DNA from: Bacillota bacterium
GTDB lineage: Bacteria > Eremiobacterota > SpSt-956 > JAKJGF01
Assembly: GCA_029555925.1 (NCBI GenBank)
Contig: JAKPQU010000198.1
Span: 1 to 41,417 of the forward strand
Reading direction: 5' to 3'
DNA length: 41,417 nucleotides
The notes under the pieces were generated by a model that was not told where the DNA came from, searched no databases, and saw only the letters and a list, made by a program, of their open reading frames with translations. The stretch's first letter is position 1; each line of letters begins with the position of its first letter. Below, one piece after another: positions 32,238-41,417 of the stretch. Position numbers and translations under genes: made by a program.

Positions 32238-33431
32238 TTATTCCTTTCCCATGCCTTTTTCCTTCAGTTCATCTTCATTTCCGCCTCTTCCGAGGAATTC
32301 TTCGAGTTTCTTCTTTACTCCGTCTTCAACCTTCTGTCCAATTCTTTCATTATGCTCCGGTATACCATAAATCTGATCTGGCTTTAAAAGCTGCTGCATA
32401 TCTCTTCTGGCAACCTTTGATATTTCTCCTATATTCTCATCATTGACCTGATTGATGCTGAATCCTGCTTCTTCTGCTGCTCTGTTTATATTTGTTATAC
32501 CTCTGAGATGAATTTCTTCCATCATCATTTGTATTTTTTGCTGTTCCTGCTGAGGGTCTGTTTCATCAATGCCCTTTTGTTCACCTTTTATTTCTTCATT
32601 GCCTTTTCCCTGATTAATCTGAGCATTCTCAGGTTTTGTAACCTTTGCCGGTTCATTTTCCTTTGTATTATTTACCTTTTTATCATCAGTCCCTCTGCCG
32701 GCTTCTTTTGTTTTATCTGTTTCTTTAGATTTATCGGCTTCATGTAATTTATCCTTATCTCCAGGCCTATTCTGTTCCTTTACCGATTTGTCTTCTCCCC
32801 CGTCCTTTATATCCTTTGTTTTTTCAGTTCCTGCATGTTTATTCAGAGTTTCCTTTAAAGCATTTACCTTTTCTTCCATGTCATTGGCTTTTGACACATT
32901 TTTCCCCTGGAGGTTTTCCTTTATGGCAGACACATTACCGGTCAGTTCGTTTATAGAACCTGTCTGGCCACCCTGTTTTATACCGTCTACCTTATTGGCC
33001 ATATTGCCTCCTATTTCGGAGATCTTACCCTGCTGGCCACCCTGCTGCACACCCTGAACGTGATGGACACCCTGTCCTCCTCCCATTGATGCAGCACCAG
33101 AAGATTTCTGGTTTTCTTCAGCCTTACCGCCCGGCTGTGTAACCTCATCTATAGATTTTTTCACATCATTAACTCTGTTATCTACATCACTGTCCTGAAC
33201 ATTCTGAACCTTATTCTCTGCCTGTGCATCTATAGATAAATCAGTCTTATCTTTTGTATCTATAGCTGGAGTCTTTTCCCGCGGCTGTTCCTGACTTTTA
33301 TCCCCTTTTTTATCAACATTCTGTTTATTTTCGTCTTTATCTTTTATAATCTTCGTTGTATTTTGAGATACATTCACATTTGTAATATTAGATGAATAAA
33401 ATCTGTAATCACCTGTTCTTTCAATCTGCAT
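32238..33431 (-). CDS. Large disordered, charged hypothetical protein
   Basis: 397 aa. The middle 270 residues are low-complexity: Lys/Glu/Asp/Asn/Gly/Gln-rich, with near-repeats GQQGKISEIGGNMANKVDGIKQGGQTGSINELTGN. An ordered-looking C-terminus (residues 305-390) reads IQMMMEEIHLRGITNINRAAEEAGFSINQ...LLKPDQIYGIPEH. No signal peptide or membrane helix is present. SD GGAGGG is 7 nt before ATG. I do not recognise a family. Its N-terminus (MQIERTGDYRFYSS) loosely resembles the polar start of the metallopeptidase-like protein at 3112-4749. Confidence 0.65.
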   Translation of the reverse strand: MQIERTGDYRFYSSNITNVNVSQNTTKIIKDKDENKQNVDKKGDKSQEQPREKTPAIDTKDKTDLSIDAQAENKVQNVQDSDVDNRVNDVKKSIDEVTQPGGKAEENQKSSGAASMGGGQGVHHVQGVQQGGQQGKISEIGGNMANKVDGIKQGGQTGSINELTGNVSAIKENLQGKNVSKANDMEEKVNALKETLNKHAGTEKTKDIKDGGEDKSVKEQNRPGDKDKLHEADKSKETDKTKEAGRGTDDKKVNNTKENEPAKVTKPENAQINQGKGNEEIKGEQKGIDETDPQQEQQKIQMMMEEIHLRGITNINRAAEEAGFSINQVNDENIGEISKVARRDMQQLLKPDQIYGIPEHNERIGQKVEDGVKKKLEEFLGRGGNEDELKEKGMGKE

Positions 33432-33503
33432 AATCTATCCCTCCGGTCAAAGATTCTATCTATCTATATTTATCACGAACATTTCTAAAAAGTAAAGGCT
33501 TAA

Positions 33504-35363
33504 CTATATTTCTTTCTTATCACTACTTCCGGACAATCCTATAGTAGGAACCATTTCTCTGAATTTTCTGATTAAATCATTAAAAGACTGTTTATTTAAA
33601 AAAATTTCTATATCCTGTATATCCTTTATTACTCTATCTCTGTCCAGAGAAGCTGTTTTTACGGATAGTATTTTAGAATTTGAAGTTTTAACAAGTTCTT
33701 CTTCTTCATCATAAAGTCTTTCAGTTAATTTTTCTCCAGGACGAAGACCTGAAAAAACTATGGGAATATCATGTTCCGGATCATATCCGGAAAGTTCAAT
33801 AAGATTTCTGGCCAGGGTAAGAATATTTACAGGACGTCCCATATCAAGTATGAAGATTTCTCCTCCATGCCCCATAGAAGCAGCCTGCAATATGAGCAAA
33901 ACTGCTTCAGGAGCAGTCATAAAATAACGGGTCATATCAGGATGGGTAACGGTAACCGGCCCTCCAAGGCTTATCTGATGTTTAAAGGTATGTACAACAC
34001 TTCCTCTCGTACCCAGTACATTTCCAAAACGAACTATTATAAACTTTGTCGCAGAATTTACTGCATATGCTCTGACTATTTTTTCAGCAATTTTTTTTGT
34101 TCCTCCCATAATACTGGAAGGCATTACAGCTTTATCTGTTGATACCATGACAAAATGCTTTACGCCATATCTATCAGAAGCATCCACCAGATTTCTTGTA
34201 CCGAAAATATTATTTGCTATTGCTTCATCAGGATGGTCTTCCATAAGAGGAACATGCTTATGAGCTGCAGCATGGAAAACAACGGTAAAATGATATTTTT
34301 CAAATATTTTATAAATTTTTTCTTTATTTTGAATATCACATATTATTTGTTTCAATTTTACAGAAGATCCTCTTGACATAAGCTCAAGATAGCTTTCGTG
34401 AATACTGTTTTCACCATGACCTAAAAGATAAAGACTTTCCGGTTTAAAATTAATTATCTGCCGGCAGAGTTCTCTCCCTATAGAACCTCCTGCTCCTGTT
34501 ACAAGGATATTCTGTCCTTTTATAAACTCGGCAATCTCAGGGTTATCAAATTTAACAGGTTCTCTGCCCAGTAAATCTTCTATTCTTATTTCTCTGCTCT
34601 GAGTTAAGGATACTTTGCCATCCAGTATTTCTGAAACGGATGGTATAATAGAGATATCGACGGCCATCTGTCTCCCCATAGAAAGAATCTTATTTATAAG
34701 CTGCCGCGAAATTACAGGGATGGCAATTGTTATTTTCTCAATCTTATACCTGGAAATAAGTAAAGGAATATCATCAATTACTCCAAGAACAGGAACACCA
34801 TGAATCTTCACATTTTTCTTTCTAGTATCTTCATCTACAAAAGCTACAGGCCTGTATTCCAGATCCTTCTGACGAAGAATTTCTCTTGCATATCCTTCTG
34901 CTTCATCACCTGTTCCCACTATAAGCAGATTTCTGGATGAACCTCTGAATGTCTGCCGTAAACTTACCCATTTCAGGAGCATTCTGATACCGCCTACAAG
35001 GCTGAGACATATAATCCAGGCAATTATTATAACACTCCTGGGATAAAAAGTTCCTCCCGTAACAAAAACAGGTATGGCAAATAAAATAAAGCATAAAGAA
35101 ACACCGTTAAAAATTGAAACAACTTCAGATACACCTGCATAACGCCATACTTTTCCATAAAGACCGAAAAAGTAAAAGATAGTTATGCAGAATAAAACAA
35201 AAATAATAATCTTTACTAATTCTATACCTGAAACCCATTTTAACATCAGATAAAGACCGTCGTCTTCTTCAAAAAATCTGAGTAAAAATGCCAGAAAAAT
35301 ACCCGAAGGTATAAGAATTATATCCAGTATAATTAAAAAAAATTGTTCCTGCCAGTTAAACAT
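33504..35363 (-). CDS. Membrane nucleotide-sugar dehydratase/epimerase (CapD/FlaA1/WbpM type)
   Basis: 619 aa. Four or five N-terminal hydrophobic segments (residues 8-130), a Rossmann-like domain (about 145-270), and an extended SDR domain with GAGGSIGREL (290-299), HAAAHKHVPLMEDHP (365-379) and VSTDKAV...SSIMGGTKKIAEK (408-427). In this family the usual YxxxK is replaced by a Met/Lys arrangement as in WbpM and FlaA1. It would act as UDP-HexNAc 4,6-dehydratase (or epimerase) supplying a precursor to the surface polysaccharide. Starts 2 nt after the DegT gene. Confidence 0.88.
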   Translation of the reverse strand: MFNWQEQFFLIILDIILIPSGIFLAFLLRFFEEDDGLYLMLKWVSGIELVKIIIFVLFCITIFYFFGLYGKVWRYAGVSEVVSIFNGVSLCFILFAIPVFVTGGTFYPRSVIIIAWIICLSLVGGIRMLLKWVSLRQTFRGSSRNLLIVGTGDEAEGYAREILRQKDLEYRPVAFVDEDTRKKNVKIHGVPVLGVIDDIPLLISRYKIEKITIAIPVISRQLINKILSMGRQMAVDISIIPSVSEILDGKVSLTQSREIRIEDLLGREPVKFDNPEIAEFIKGQNILVTGAGGSIGRELCRQIINFKPESLYLLGHGENSIHESYLELMSRGSSVKLKQIICDIQNKEKIYKIFEKYHFTVVFHAAAHKHVPLMEDHPDEAIANNIFGTRNLVDASDRYGVKHFVMVSTDKAVMPSSIMGGTKKIAEKIVRAYAVNSATKFIIVRFGNVLGTRGSVVHTFKHQISLGGPVTVTHPDMTRYFMTAPEAVLLILQAASMGHGGEIFILDMGRPVNILTLARNLIELSGYDPEHDIPIVFSGLRPGEKLTERLYDEEEELVKTSNSKILSVKTASLDRDRVIKDIQDIEIFLNKQSFNDLIRKFREMVPTIGLSGSSDKKEI

Positions 35364-35365
35364 TT

Positions 35366-36526
35366 TTAAATATTTTTAATGTCATCCCTTGCTTCATAAA
35401 TATTATATATAACAGTCGAAACAGTTTTTATCGTATCATCAGTCATAGATGAATAAATAGGAAGACAGATTACTTTTTCCGATACTTCATCCGTAAACGG
35501 CAGTTTACAGTTCATATCTATATTTCTGAGGGCTTTTTGACGATGATTGGGATAAAAATATTTCCTTGTAGTTACTCCTTCTGCCTCAAGGGCTTTATAA
35601 AGTAAATCTCTGGAGAGACCGAAAGAAGGTTCTATTAATATAGCAAAATCCTTATAAGAACTCTTACCAGAAGGATTGATTTTCTGAAAAGAAATACCCG
35701 GTATATGGGAAAGATATTTCTTATAAAGTGAAACCAGATGATTTCTCAATGCTGCATTTTCATTCAGACGTTTTAGAGAATAAATACCTGTTAAAGAGTT
35801 AAATTCTGCAAGTCTGGCATTAAGTCCTTTAAAGAGACAGTCATAATCACCGGGATTCCCGTATTCAATACCTGTCCTTATTTTTTCTGCCAGTTCTCCG
35901 TCTTCAGTGGTTATTACGCCGCCTTCTCCTGTGACTAAAAGCTTGGTAGGACTTGTAGAGAAAACCTCTGCATTACCACATTTTCCAAGGGTCTTACCCT
36001 TAAGTTCGCTTCCGAATCCATGGGCACTGTCAAAAATTAACTTTAAATCATAACGTATGGCAATATCTTCCAGTGCTTCAACTTCACATGGATTTCCGAA
36101 TATATGTACTGCCATGACGGCAGATGTCTGTGAAGTAATGGCTTCTTCCACTTTAGAAGGTATTACATTGAATGTTTCTGGATCGCAATCTACAAATACA
36201 GGTTTCAGATTATTCCACATAATGGCATGAACTGTTGAAGGGAAGGTAAAACTTGGTACAATCACTTCACCTTTCAAATCCATAGCATGAAGAACCATTA
36301 CCAGTCCCAGAGTGCAGCTTGAGACTCCTATAGCATTACTTACAGAAAGATATTCTTTTAAATTTCCTTCATATTCTTTAAGATACTTACCTTTAGTAAG
36401 CATACCTGATGAAAACATATCTTTCAATTGTGGTTCCATATCTTCATAGACAGGAAGTAATGGTTTAACGAATGGTAATGGAGGTGAAAATGTAGGAGTA
36501 CCTCCTAAAATTGCAGGTCTGTTCAT
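35366..36526 (-). CDS. DegT/DnrJ/EryC1-family sugar aminotransferase
   Basis: 386 aa, PLP enzyme converting 4-keto (or 3-keto) nucleotide sugars to amino sugars. Visible motifs are VIVPSFTFPSTVHAIMW (88-104), FVDCDPETFN, FDSAHGFG (Asp166) and STSPTKLLVTGEGG with the Schiff-base Lys195. It pairs functionally with the CapD-like dehydratase that starts 2 bp downstream: 4,6-dehydration followed by transamination. It is the second last gene of the polysaccharide operon. The sugar is not determinable. Confidence 0.88.
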   Translation of the reverse strand: MNRPAILGGTPTFSPPLPFVKPLLPVYEDMEPQLKDMFSSGMLTKGKYLKEYEGNLKEYLSVSNAIGVSSCTLGLVMVLHAMDLKGEVIVPSFTFPSTVHAIMWNNLKPVFVDCDPETFNVIPSKVEEAITSQTSAVMAVHIFGNPCEVEALEDIAIRYDLKLIFDSAHGFGSELKGKTLGKCGNAEVFSTSPTKLLVTGEGGVITTEDGELAEKIRTGIEYGNPGDYDCLFKGLNARLAEFNSLTGIYSLKRLNENAALRNHLVSLYKKYLSHIPGISFQKINPSGKSSYKDFAILIEPSFGLSRDLLYKALEAEGVTTRKYFYPNHRQKALRNIDMNCKLPFTDEVSEKVICLPIYSSMTDDTIKTVSTVIYNIYEARDDIKNI

Positions 36527-36568
36527 AAAATGTTAATCTCCTTTTTAAATCAGTTATAACCGGTGTTT

Positions 36569-36735
36569 CGTGATGCGTGACGCGTGACGCGTGGCTTCGT
36601 GATGAGTGATGTATTATAATCGTGATGCGTGATGCGTGATGCGTATCCACTCACGACTCACAAGGCACGATTTCTTTTTCACCCTTCACTATTCACTTTT
36701 CACCACTCACGACTCACGACTCACAACTCACTTTT
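36569..36735. repeat. Composite tandem-repeat block between DegT and UXS genes
   Basis: CGTGATG/CGTGACG octamers, TATTATAATCGTGATGCG, and then ACTCACG/CACTTTT units. The order matches 22307-22440 and its ACTCACG part is the complement of 28862-28917. The 3' codons of UXS (KVSCES) lie in its right end. Confidence 0.8.
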
Positions 36736-37667
36736 CTACTCTTTCTAAAATACTCTATAGTATTCCTGAGTCCTTCTTCTATGTCTACGACAGGTTCCCA
36801 TCCCAGCAATTCTCTGGCCCTTGAAATATCAGGACGCCTGACCTTCGGATCGTCCTGAGGCAGTTCTTTGAAAATTATCTTTCTGTTGCTGTCCATTAAT
36901 TTCAAAATCAAACGGGCAAAATCCAGAACTGTTCTTTCTTCAGGATTACCAATATTGACAGGATTGACTTCATCTGAAAGAAGTAATCTGTATATTCCTT
37001 CAATAAGATCTGTAACATAACAGAAACTCCTCGTCTGTAATCCATCGCCAAAAACTGTCACATCTTCTCCGTCAAGTATCTGATTTATAAAGGTAGGAAC
37101 AACTCTGCCGTCTGAAGCTCTCATCCTTGGGCCATAGGTATTAAATATACGAACTATTCTGGTATTCACTCCATGATAACGGTTATAAGCCATAGTCATG
37201 GCTTCGGCAAATCTTTTAGCCTCATCATAAACACCTCTTGGCCCTACAGGGTTTACATTTCCCCAGTACGTTTCTTCCTGAGGATTAACAAGAGGATCAC
37301 CATATATTTCAGATGTAGAAGCAAGCAAAAAAGTAGCTTTTTTCTCTTTTGCAAGACCCAGAGCCTTATGAGTTCCCAGGGAACCGACTTTCAGAGTCTG
37401 TATTGGAAAGGTAAGATAATCTATCGGGCTTGCAGGTGATGCAAAATGAAGTATATAATCTATCTTACCATCTACATGGATAAAATTTGTAACATCATGT
37501 TTTATAAATTTAAATCTGTCATTCCCGAAAAGATGGGCAATATTATCCAGATTACCGGTAATCAGGTTATCCATACATATAACGTCATAACCTCTCATAA
37601 GAAAAAGATCACAAAGATTGGAGCCAAGAAAACCGGCTCCTCCTGTAATAAGAACTCTTTTATTCAT
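36714..37667 (-). CDS. UDP-glucuronate decarboxylase (UDP-xylose synthase)
   Basis: 317 aa, extended SDR. NAD motif TGGAGFLGS (8-16), [12 protein letters not shown] (74-85), [11 protein letters not shown] (116-126), YDEAK with Tyr147 and Lys151, and [26 protein letters not shown] and the RMRxxDGRVVPxF signature are diagnostic of UXS. Converts UDP-glucuronate to UDP-xylose for surface polysaccharide. Its last six codons come from a repeat array. Confidence 0.9.
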   Translation of the reverse strand: MNKRVLITGGAGFLGSNLCDLFLMRGYDVICMDNLITGNLDNIAHLFGNDRFKFIKHDVTNFIHVDGKIDYILHFASPASPIDYLTFPIQTLKVGSLGTHKALGLAKEKKATFLLASTSEIYGDPLVNPQEETYWGNVNPVGPRGVYDEAKRFAEAMTMAYNRYHGVNTRIVRIFNTYGPRMRASDGRVVPTFINQILDGEDVTVFGDGLQTRSFCYVTDLIEGIYRLLLSDEVNPVNIGNPEERTVLDFARLILKLMDSNRKIIFKELPQDDPKVRRPDISRARELLGWEPVVDIEEGLRNTIEYFRKSRKVSCES

Positions 37668-37682
37668 AAATAATATCCTTTC

Positions 37683-37763
37683 TGCAGCAATTCAGCAATT
37701 CAGCAATTCAGCAATTCAGCTTTTCAGCTTTTCAGATTATTTATCTGACCTGCTGACCGCTAC
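37683..37763. repeat. Octamer (AGCAATTC)n and heptamer repeats
   Basis: Four AGCAATTC units, two AGCTTTTC units, then CTGACCTGCTGACCGCTACTT. The latter matches the block at 16420-16440 (CTGCTGAACGCTACTT). Both sit just after a minus-strand stop codon. Confidence 0.85.
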
Positions 37764-38366
37764 TTAAAATCCTTTATTTCCGTCTTTTCCATAAATATCT
37801 TTCGGGAAAAGAACAACGGAAAAAGTTCTGAAAAATATCTTCATATCAAGCCATAATGAATAATTATCTATATACTCTATATCTTTTTCTATCCTCTCAG
37901 GCCATGTAAGAGCATTTCTTCCACTGACCTGTGCAAGACCTGTAATGCCCGGTTTTACTTCGAGTCTTCTCATCTGTCTTTCCGTATATTTTTCTACCTG
38001 AGAGCGAACGGTAGGTCTTGGGCCGATAAAACTCATTTCACCTTTTAATATATTTATAAATTGAGGAAATTCGTCCAGACTTGTCATGCGTAACAGATTT
38101 CCAACATGTGTTATTCTCGGATCGTTCTTTTCGATTTCCAGACCTTTTCCTTTATGTTCGGCACCTTCTACCATGGTTCTGAATTTATACATCAAAAAAT
38201 CTTTACCATCTTTCCCTACTCTCACCTGATTAAAAAACACAGGTCCCCTGCTTTCCAGCTTTATCAGTACAGAAATAAGCAGAGATGGCAAAAAAAATAT
38301 AGAGAGAGCTACTATGGAGATCGATAGATCAAACAATCTTTTTATAAACTTATCTGTTAAAGACAT
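37764..38366 (-). CDS. Initiating sugar-1-phosphate (phosphoglycosyl) transferase
   Basis: 200 aa, small monotopic phosphoglycosyl transferase of the PglC/WcaJ C-terminal type. A single N-terminal hydrophobic segment (15-35) is followed by KFRTM (61-65), SLDEFPQ with the catalytic Asp98-Glu99 and MSFIGPRP (111-118). It transfers a sugar phosphate to undecaprenyl phosphate, starting the repeat unit. It follows the O-antigen ligase gene and precedes UXS. No other glycosyltransferase is in view; more may lie outside the window. Confidence 0.9.
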   Translation of the reverse strand: MSLTDKFIKRLFDLSISIVALSIFFLPSLLISVLIKLESRGPVFFNQVRVGKDGKDFLMYKFRTMVEGAEHKGKGLEIEKNDPRITHVGNLLRMTSLDEFPQFINILKGEMSFIGPRPTVRSQVEKYTERQMRRLEVKPGITGLAQVSGRNALTWPERIEKDIEYIDNYSLWLDMKIFFRTFSVVLFPKDIYGKDGNKGF

Positions 38367-38379
38367 AAAAAACTATAAA

Positions 38380-38502
38380 TATAGTCTATTTCATAACTTA
38401 TTAGAATTTAATTTATCGTACGCGTAACGGGTTTAATCCATGCTCATCACGCATTACGCATTACGAGGTTATTAATTATACAATGTTATGAAAGTAACTA
38501 TA
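38380..38502. repeat. Palindromic element, family B (copy 2)
   Basis: Same layout as 19840-19970: TATAGTCTATTTCATAACTTATTAGAATT at the left, GTTATGAAAGTAACTATA at the right, and the shared interior GTTTAATCC.TG..CATCACGC. It lies 14 bp upstream of the sugar-transferase ATG. Confidence 0.72.
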
Positions 38503-38544
38503 ATTCCTTCCGTCAGAACTTAACACTTTCCAGGCGAGTTATCC

Positions 38545-38590
38545 GGGGGTTGAAGGTTGATAATTAAAATTAAACTCTCAACTCTCAACC
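38545..38590. repeat. Inverted heptamer-type repeat (GGTTGAAGGTTGA / TCAACTCTCAACC)
   Basis: GGTTGAAGGTTGA faces its near-complement TCTCAACTCTCAACC across an 11-bp AT-rich spacer and could form a hairpin. It is downstream of the O-antigen ligase gene stop at 38602. Confidence 0.7.
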
Positions 38591-38601
38591 ATGTTAATTA
38601 A

Positions 38602-41417
38602 CTATTTTTCCCCGAGTAAATATTTCAGAACAGAGTTATCAGGTTCCATAGAAAGACCTTTTTTCCATAATTTTCTGGCAAGTTCAATCTGGCCTTCATC
38701 TCTGTAAAACTGTCCGAGTTCGATATAAGCAGGAACAAAATCTCTTTTAAATGCAAGAGAAAGTTCCATATACTTCTTTGCTTCCATGTAATTTTTTTCT
38801 TTGCTCTTACATATACCAAGTAAATAATAAATTTCAGGATGTTCATTAATTCCGCTGCCGGCAATTTCATTTTTATAAATATACTCAAATATAATTCTGT
38901 TTAATCTCTGTATTTCCGAATGGTCTGATATAGGTTTTTCCATAATTCTTTTCCCTTCGTCACCTATATCTAAATTACCGAAAGCATTTCTATCATAAAA
39001 ATCCTTTCTTTTAATAATCTCATTTAAAGCAGCAAGGAGTAATAACTGGCTGTCATTATCAGGATAATCAACTGCTCTGGCAATAGTTTTCCTCATCTCA
39101 GGTTTAAGAAACATATATATACGATTTACAGCAGGAGTTTTATGCTCATTAAGGCTCTTAAGAAGACCTTTCCAGTTTAAAATCTCGTTTTTTTGTAACA
39201 GAGACGATGCACCAAGACAATCAAAAAGATAGGCTTCCGCCTGTTTATAATTATCCTGTGAAAAGAAGGTAAGTGCCATACTATATAAAGCATCGCTGTT
39301 ATCCGGAGCAATTTCAAGAACTCTGGAATAATATATTCTTGCAGAATCAAATTTTTTAACAGTCAGGTAAAGATCGGCAAGACTGGAATTAGCTGTTAAT
39401 ATCTGGTCTCTGAATGTATCTTTTCTAAAAGACCATAATCTGTTTATATCTTTCAGATCTTTCATGATGCTGGCACCTTTTATCAGAGTTTTTTCGGCTT
39501 CATCATGGTTACCCTTTAAAAGATATATCTGTGCAAGAGATATATAAAACTGAGGATAATTAACCGGATCATTTTCTATTGCAGATTTAAACTGTGCCAT
39601 AGCTTTATCCAGAAATTCCTTATTGGACATGTAATATTTTTCTATATAATAATGGCCAAGGTCACTGTGATAGGCCGCTTTATAAGGATCCAGAGATACA
39701 CTCTCTTCAAGTCCAGCTATGGCATAATTGAGATATTCCTGTTTGGAATTAGACTTGTAGAGATAAAAAATAAGTTTTCCTCTGCTTCTATGATATTCAG
39801 GGTTTAAAGGATCCCATCTGATAGCTCTATCAAGACATGAGAGTGTTTCGGTAATATTCCCTTCTTCCTGCAATCCTGTAGCTCTGTCTTCTTCTATCTC
39901 GCCTTTCCAGAAACATAGATATATAAACACTGAACAGATTAAACATATAACAGTAATAACTCTGGTAAGAGACGGGATAAACCGGCTGTTACTTAAAAAA
40001 TTATATGTTTTTTCAGGAAGCATGGATGAGATAAAAACAAAAAACATACCTGACTCAATCCAGAACAATTGAGGTATGGCAGGAAAATTCCAGTCAACAT
40101 CAATAAAAGAATGCATCATAGAGCCTAATAATCCTGCAAAAAGGCCGAGAGCTATAATATAATAATTTTTTTCTACATAAAATAATACTGTTTCTATTTG
40201 TTCATTTGTAAAATTAAATTTATCAAGTTCTTTAATAAAATCCTCTCTTTTAAATTCTATATATTTCAGAGACTGTAATCCTGCCAGTTTAGAAGGTTCT
40301 ACAGGCATAGAAGCTGCTAAAGAAGCAAGATTTCCCGTATCTATTTCATAATAACTCATTAATTCGCCTTTTAAAATCAGTTTAAATCCCCAGAAGAGTA
40401 TAGTACATATGACAAGCATGAAAAAAATAAAACCTGCTATTCCTGTTTCAGCAGCAATCTGAGCATAATAATTATGGGTATAATGAGAAAAATATAAAAC
40501 ATTCTGCTGAAATCTGGGGTAAACACGTCCAAAATTCCCCAGGCCGACACCTGCGACAGGATTGGCAAAAGCAATCTTTACAGCACCGACCCAGAATTGA
40601 AATCTTGCAGTTACGGAAGAGTGTTCCAGATTGGTTATAGTTCCCGCTCTGTCAATAACAGCACTTATAGGAGCATTACAGGTAACAGACGGGAAAAAAT
40701 AAACAAATATAATAGCAGAAATTATATAAAAGGATAATCTAAAAAGAACCAGTCCCAATCCATGTTTTCTTAAACCTGCAATCAGGACAAGAAGGACTGC
40801 AATAACTGCTATCCATCCGCCACGTGACTGGGTAAGAAAAAGAGAACTTAAAAATATTACACTCAAAACCATAAGAAAAACTTTTGGCCAGAAAGACACT
40901 TTACCATTCGATATAGATATTGTCAGAGGCAAAAGGATGAGTAAATAACCGGCAAGAGCATCACTTTGATAAAAAGTAGAATACATTCTTGCATCCTGAG
41001 CACCGGGGAATAATAAAAAAATAATACCAAGAAAAGAGACTATAGCCCCTGTAATTATAATAACTGTAATTACAGATTTTAATAATATTTTATCATTGAT
41101 ACTCGCCACTAACCATGCGAGTATCATATAATCCATCAGTCTGATAAGTTCTTCTACACTGGGTCTTGTACATATGGAAAAACAGACGGATACAAACATC
41201 CAGAAAACAAAGAGGAATATAAAGGGAGCCATATAGGGGGTTTTATATAAATTATTTCTATGTTTAAAAAATATTACAAGAACAAATAAGAAAAAAACAA
41301 GAATATGAACAATCGTAGCAGCCCTCATATGACGGCCACCCCAGTCAAGAGGGGCATAGAGCAGGATAGAACTAATAACAATAAATAGAGGTACTCTCAA
41401 CTTATTAATCAGAATAC
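38602..41417 (-). CDS. O-antigen ligase/polymerase (Wzy_C) fused to TPR repeats, partial
   Basis: The reading frame is open to the window edge: codons before the TTG at 41400 are still sense (ILINK...), so the 5' end is outside. Residues 1-500 (from 41400) form a polytopic membrane domain with the Wzy/WaaL-type loop QSRGGWIAV and AGVGLGNFGRVYPRFQQ...HNYYAQIAAETGI (about residues 285-320). After 530, soluble TPR-like repeats run to the end (FDSARIYYSRVLEIAPDNSDALYSMA and AYIELGQFYRDEGQ). The product would ligate or polymerise polysaccharide at the outer face of the inner membrane. First gene of the visible polysaccharide operon. Confidence 0.82.
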   Translation of the reverse strand, partial: ILINKLRVPLFIVISSILLYAPLDWGGRHMRAATIVHILVFFLFVLVIFFKHRNNLYKTPYMAPFIFLFVFWMFVSVCFSICTRPSVEELIRLMDYMILAWLVASINDKILLKSVITVIIITGAIVSFLGIIFLLFPGAQDARMYSTFYQSDALAGYLLILLPLTISISNGKVSFWPKVFLMVLSVIFLSSLFLTQSRGGWIAVIAVLLVLIAGLRKHGLGLVLFRLSFYIISAIIFVYFFPSVTCNAPISAVIDRAGTITNLEHSSVTARFQFWVGAVKIAFANPVAGVGLGNFGRVYPRFQQNVLYFSHYTHNYYAQIAAETGIAGFIFFMLVICTILFWGFKLILKGELMSYYEIDTGNLASLAASMPVEPSKLAGLQSLKYIEFKREDFIKELDKFNFTNEQIETVLFYVEKNYYIIALGLFAGLLGSMMHSFIDVDWNFPAIPQLFWIESGMFFVFISSMLPEKTYNFLSNSRFIPSLTRVITVICLICSVFIYLCFWKGEIEEDRATGLQEEGNITETLSCLDRAIRWDPLNPEYHRSRGKLIFYLYKSNSKQEYLNYAIAGLEESVSLDPYKAAYHSDLGHYYIEKYYMSNKEFLDKAMAQFKSAIENDPVNYPQFYISLAQIYLLKGNHDEAEKTLIKGASIMKDLKDINRLWSFRKDTFRDQILTANSSLADLYLTVKKFDSARIYYSRVLEIAPDNSDALYSMALTFFSQDNYKQAEAYLFDCLGASSLLQKNEILNWKGLLKSLNEHKTPAVNRIYMFLKPEMRKTIARAVDYPDNDSQLLLLAALNEIIKRKDFYDRNAFGNLDIGDEGKRIMEKPISDHSEIQRLNRIIFEYIYKNEIAGSGINEHPEIYYLLGICKSKEKNYMEAKKYMELSLAFKRDFVPAYIELGQFYRDEGQIELARKLWKKGLSMEPDNSVLKYLLGEK

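Noticed and set aside
41330..41400. TTG at 41400 as the start of the ligase-TPR gene
   Set aside because: Codons upstream are open to the window edge and no SD is seen before TTG. The gene is treated as partial.

Overview
The window is AT-rich (roughly 35-40% GC by eye) and bacterial. It has SD-led genes, sigma70-type promoters with TTGACA and TATAAT boxes, and a rho-independent terminator style. No rRNA or canonical tRNA is present, so I cannot name the organism. Pseudopilins, FabF, a pyrophosphate-type phosphofructokinase, a cobalamin riboswitch with btuFCD, and a Wzy/UXS/FlaA1 polysaccharide cluster fit an uncultivated free-living lineage. Two features recall cyanobacteria (an acyl-ACP-reductase homologue and abundant 7-8 nt tandem repeats) and one recalls Clostridia (a quinate-dehydrogenase-like cluster). 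I treat all of these as hints only.

Layout. 1-294: a GC-rich, possibly RNA-coding stretch, and one copy of a 26-bp repeat whose inverted copy lies at 11158. 295-2571: recJ. 2753-3105: an apparent stand-alone non-coding RNA with a consensus promoter and terminator. 3112-4749: a HExxH metallopeptidase-like protein. 4955-11026: two tandem copies of a three-gene minor pseudopilin cassette (PilV-, PilW- and PilX-like), separated and modified by small palindromic elements. 11476-16353: the only plus-strand operon: dusB-like, class III aminotransferase, SRPBCC protein, acyl-ACP-reductase-like protein and quinate-5-dehydrogenase-like protein. 16435-28798: minus-strand metabolic and cell-envelope genes: PPi-PFK, fabF, HAD phosphatase, HEAT-repeat membrane protein, an AhbD/NirJ-like radical SAM enzyme, a PHB-depolymerase-type esterase, a Gfo/Idh/MocA oxidoreductase, a secreted ankyrin protein, a small hydrophilic protein, a transglutaminase-like protein, RNase HI and an FGE-domain remnant. 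29008-32003: btuDCF under a cobalamin riboswitch. 32238-33431: a large disordered protein. 33504-41417: a polysaccharide cluster (FlaA1/CapD, DegT aminotransferase, UDP-glucuronate decarboxylase, initiating sugar transferase, O-antigen ligase-TPR fusion cut by the window edge).

The best candidate for a little-described system is the plus-strand operon. An acyl-ACP-reductase homologue that keeps the NADP-binding motif and the putative catalytic Cys is translationally coupled to a lipid-pocket SRPBCC protein and sits beside a PLP aminotransferase, with no aldehyde-deformylating oxygenase in view. Fatty aldehyde or fatty amine chemistry is a testable inference.

The second theme is small repeats. 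At least three families of 100-210 bp palindromic, MITE-like elements, together with heptamer/octamer tandem repeats, occupy many intergenic gaps. The tandem repeats carry TGA or TAG in a period not divisible by three and cluster at gene 3' ends, where they form the C-terminal codons of several proteins.
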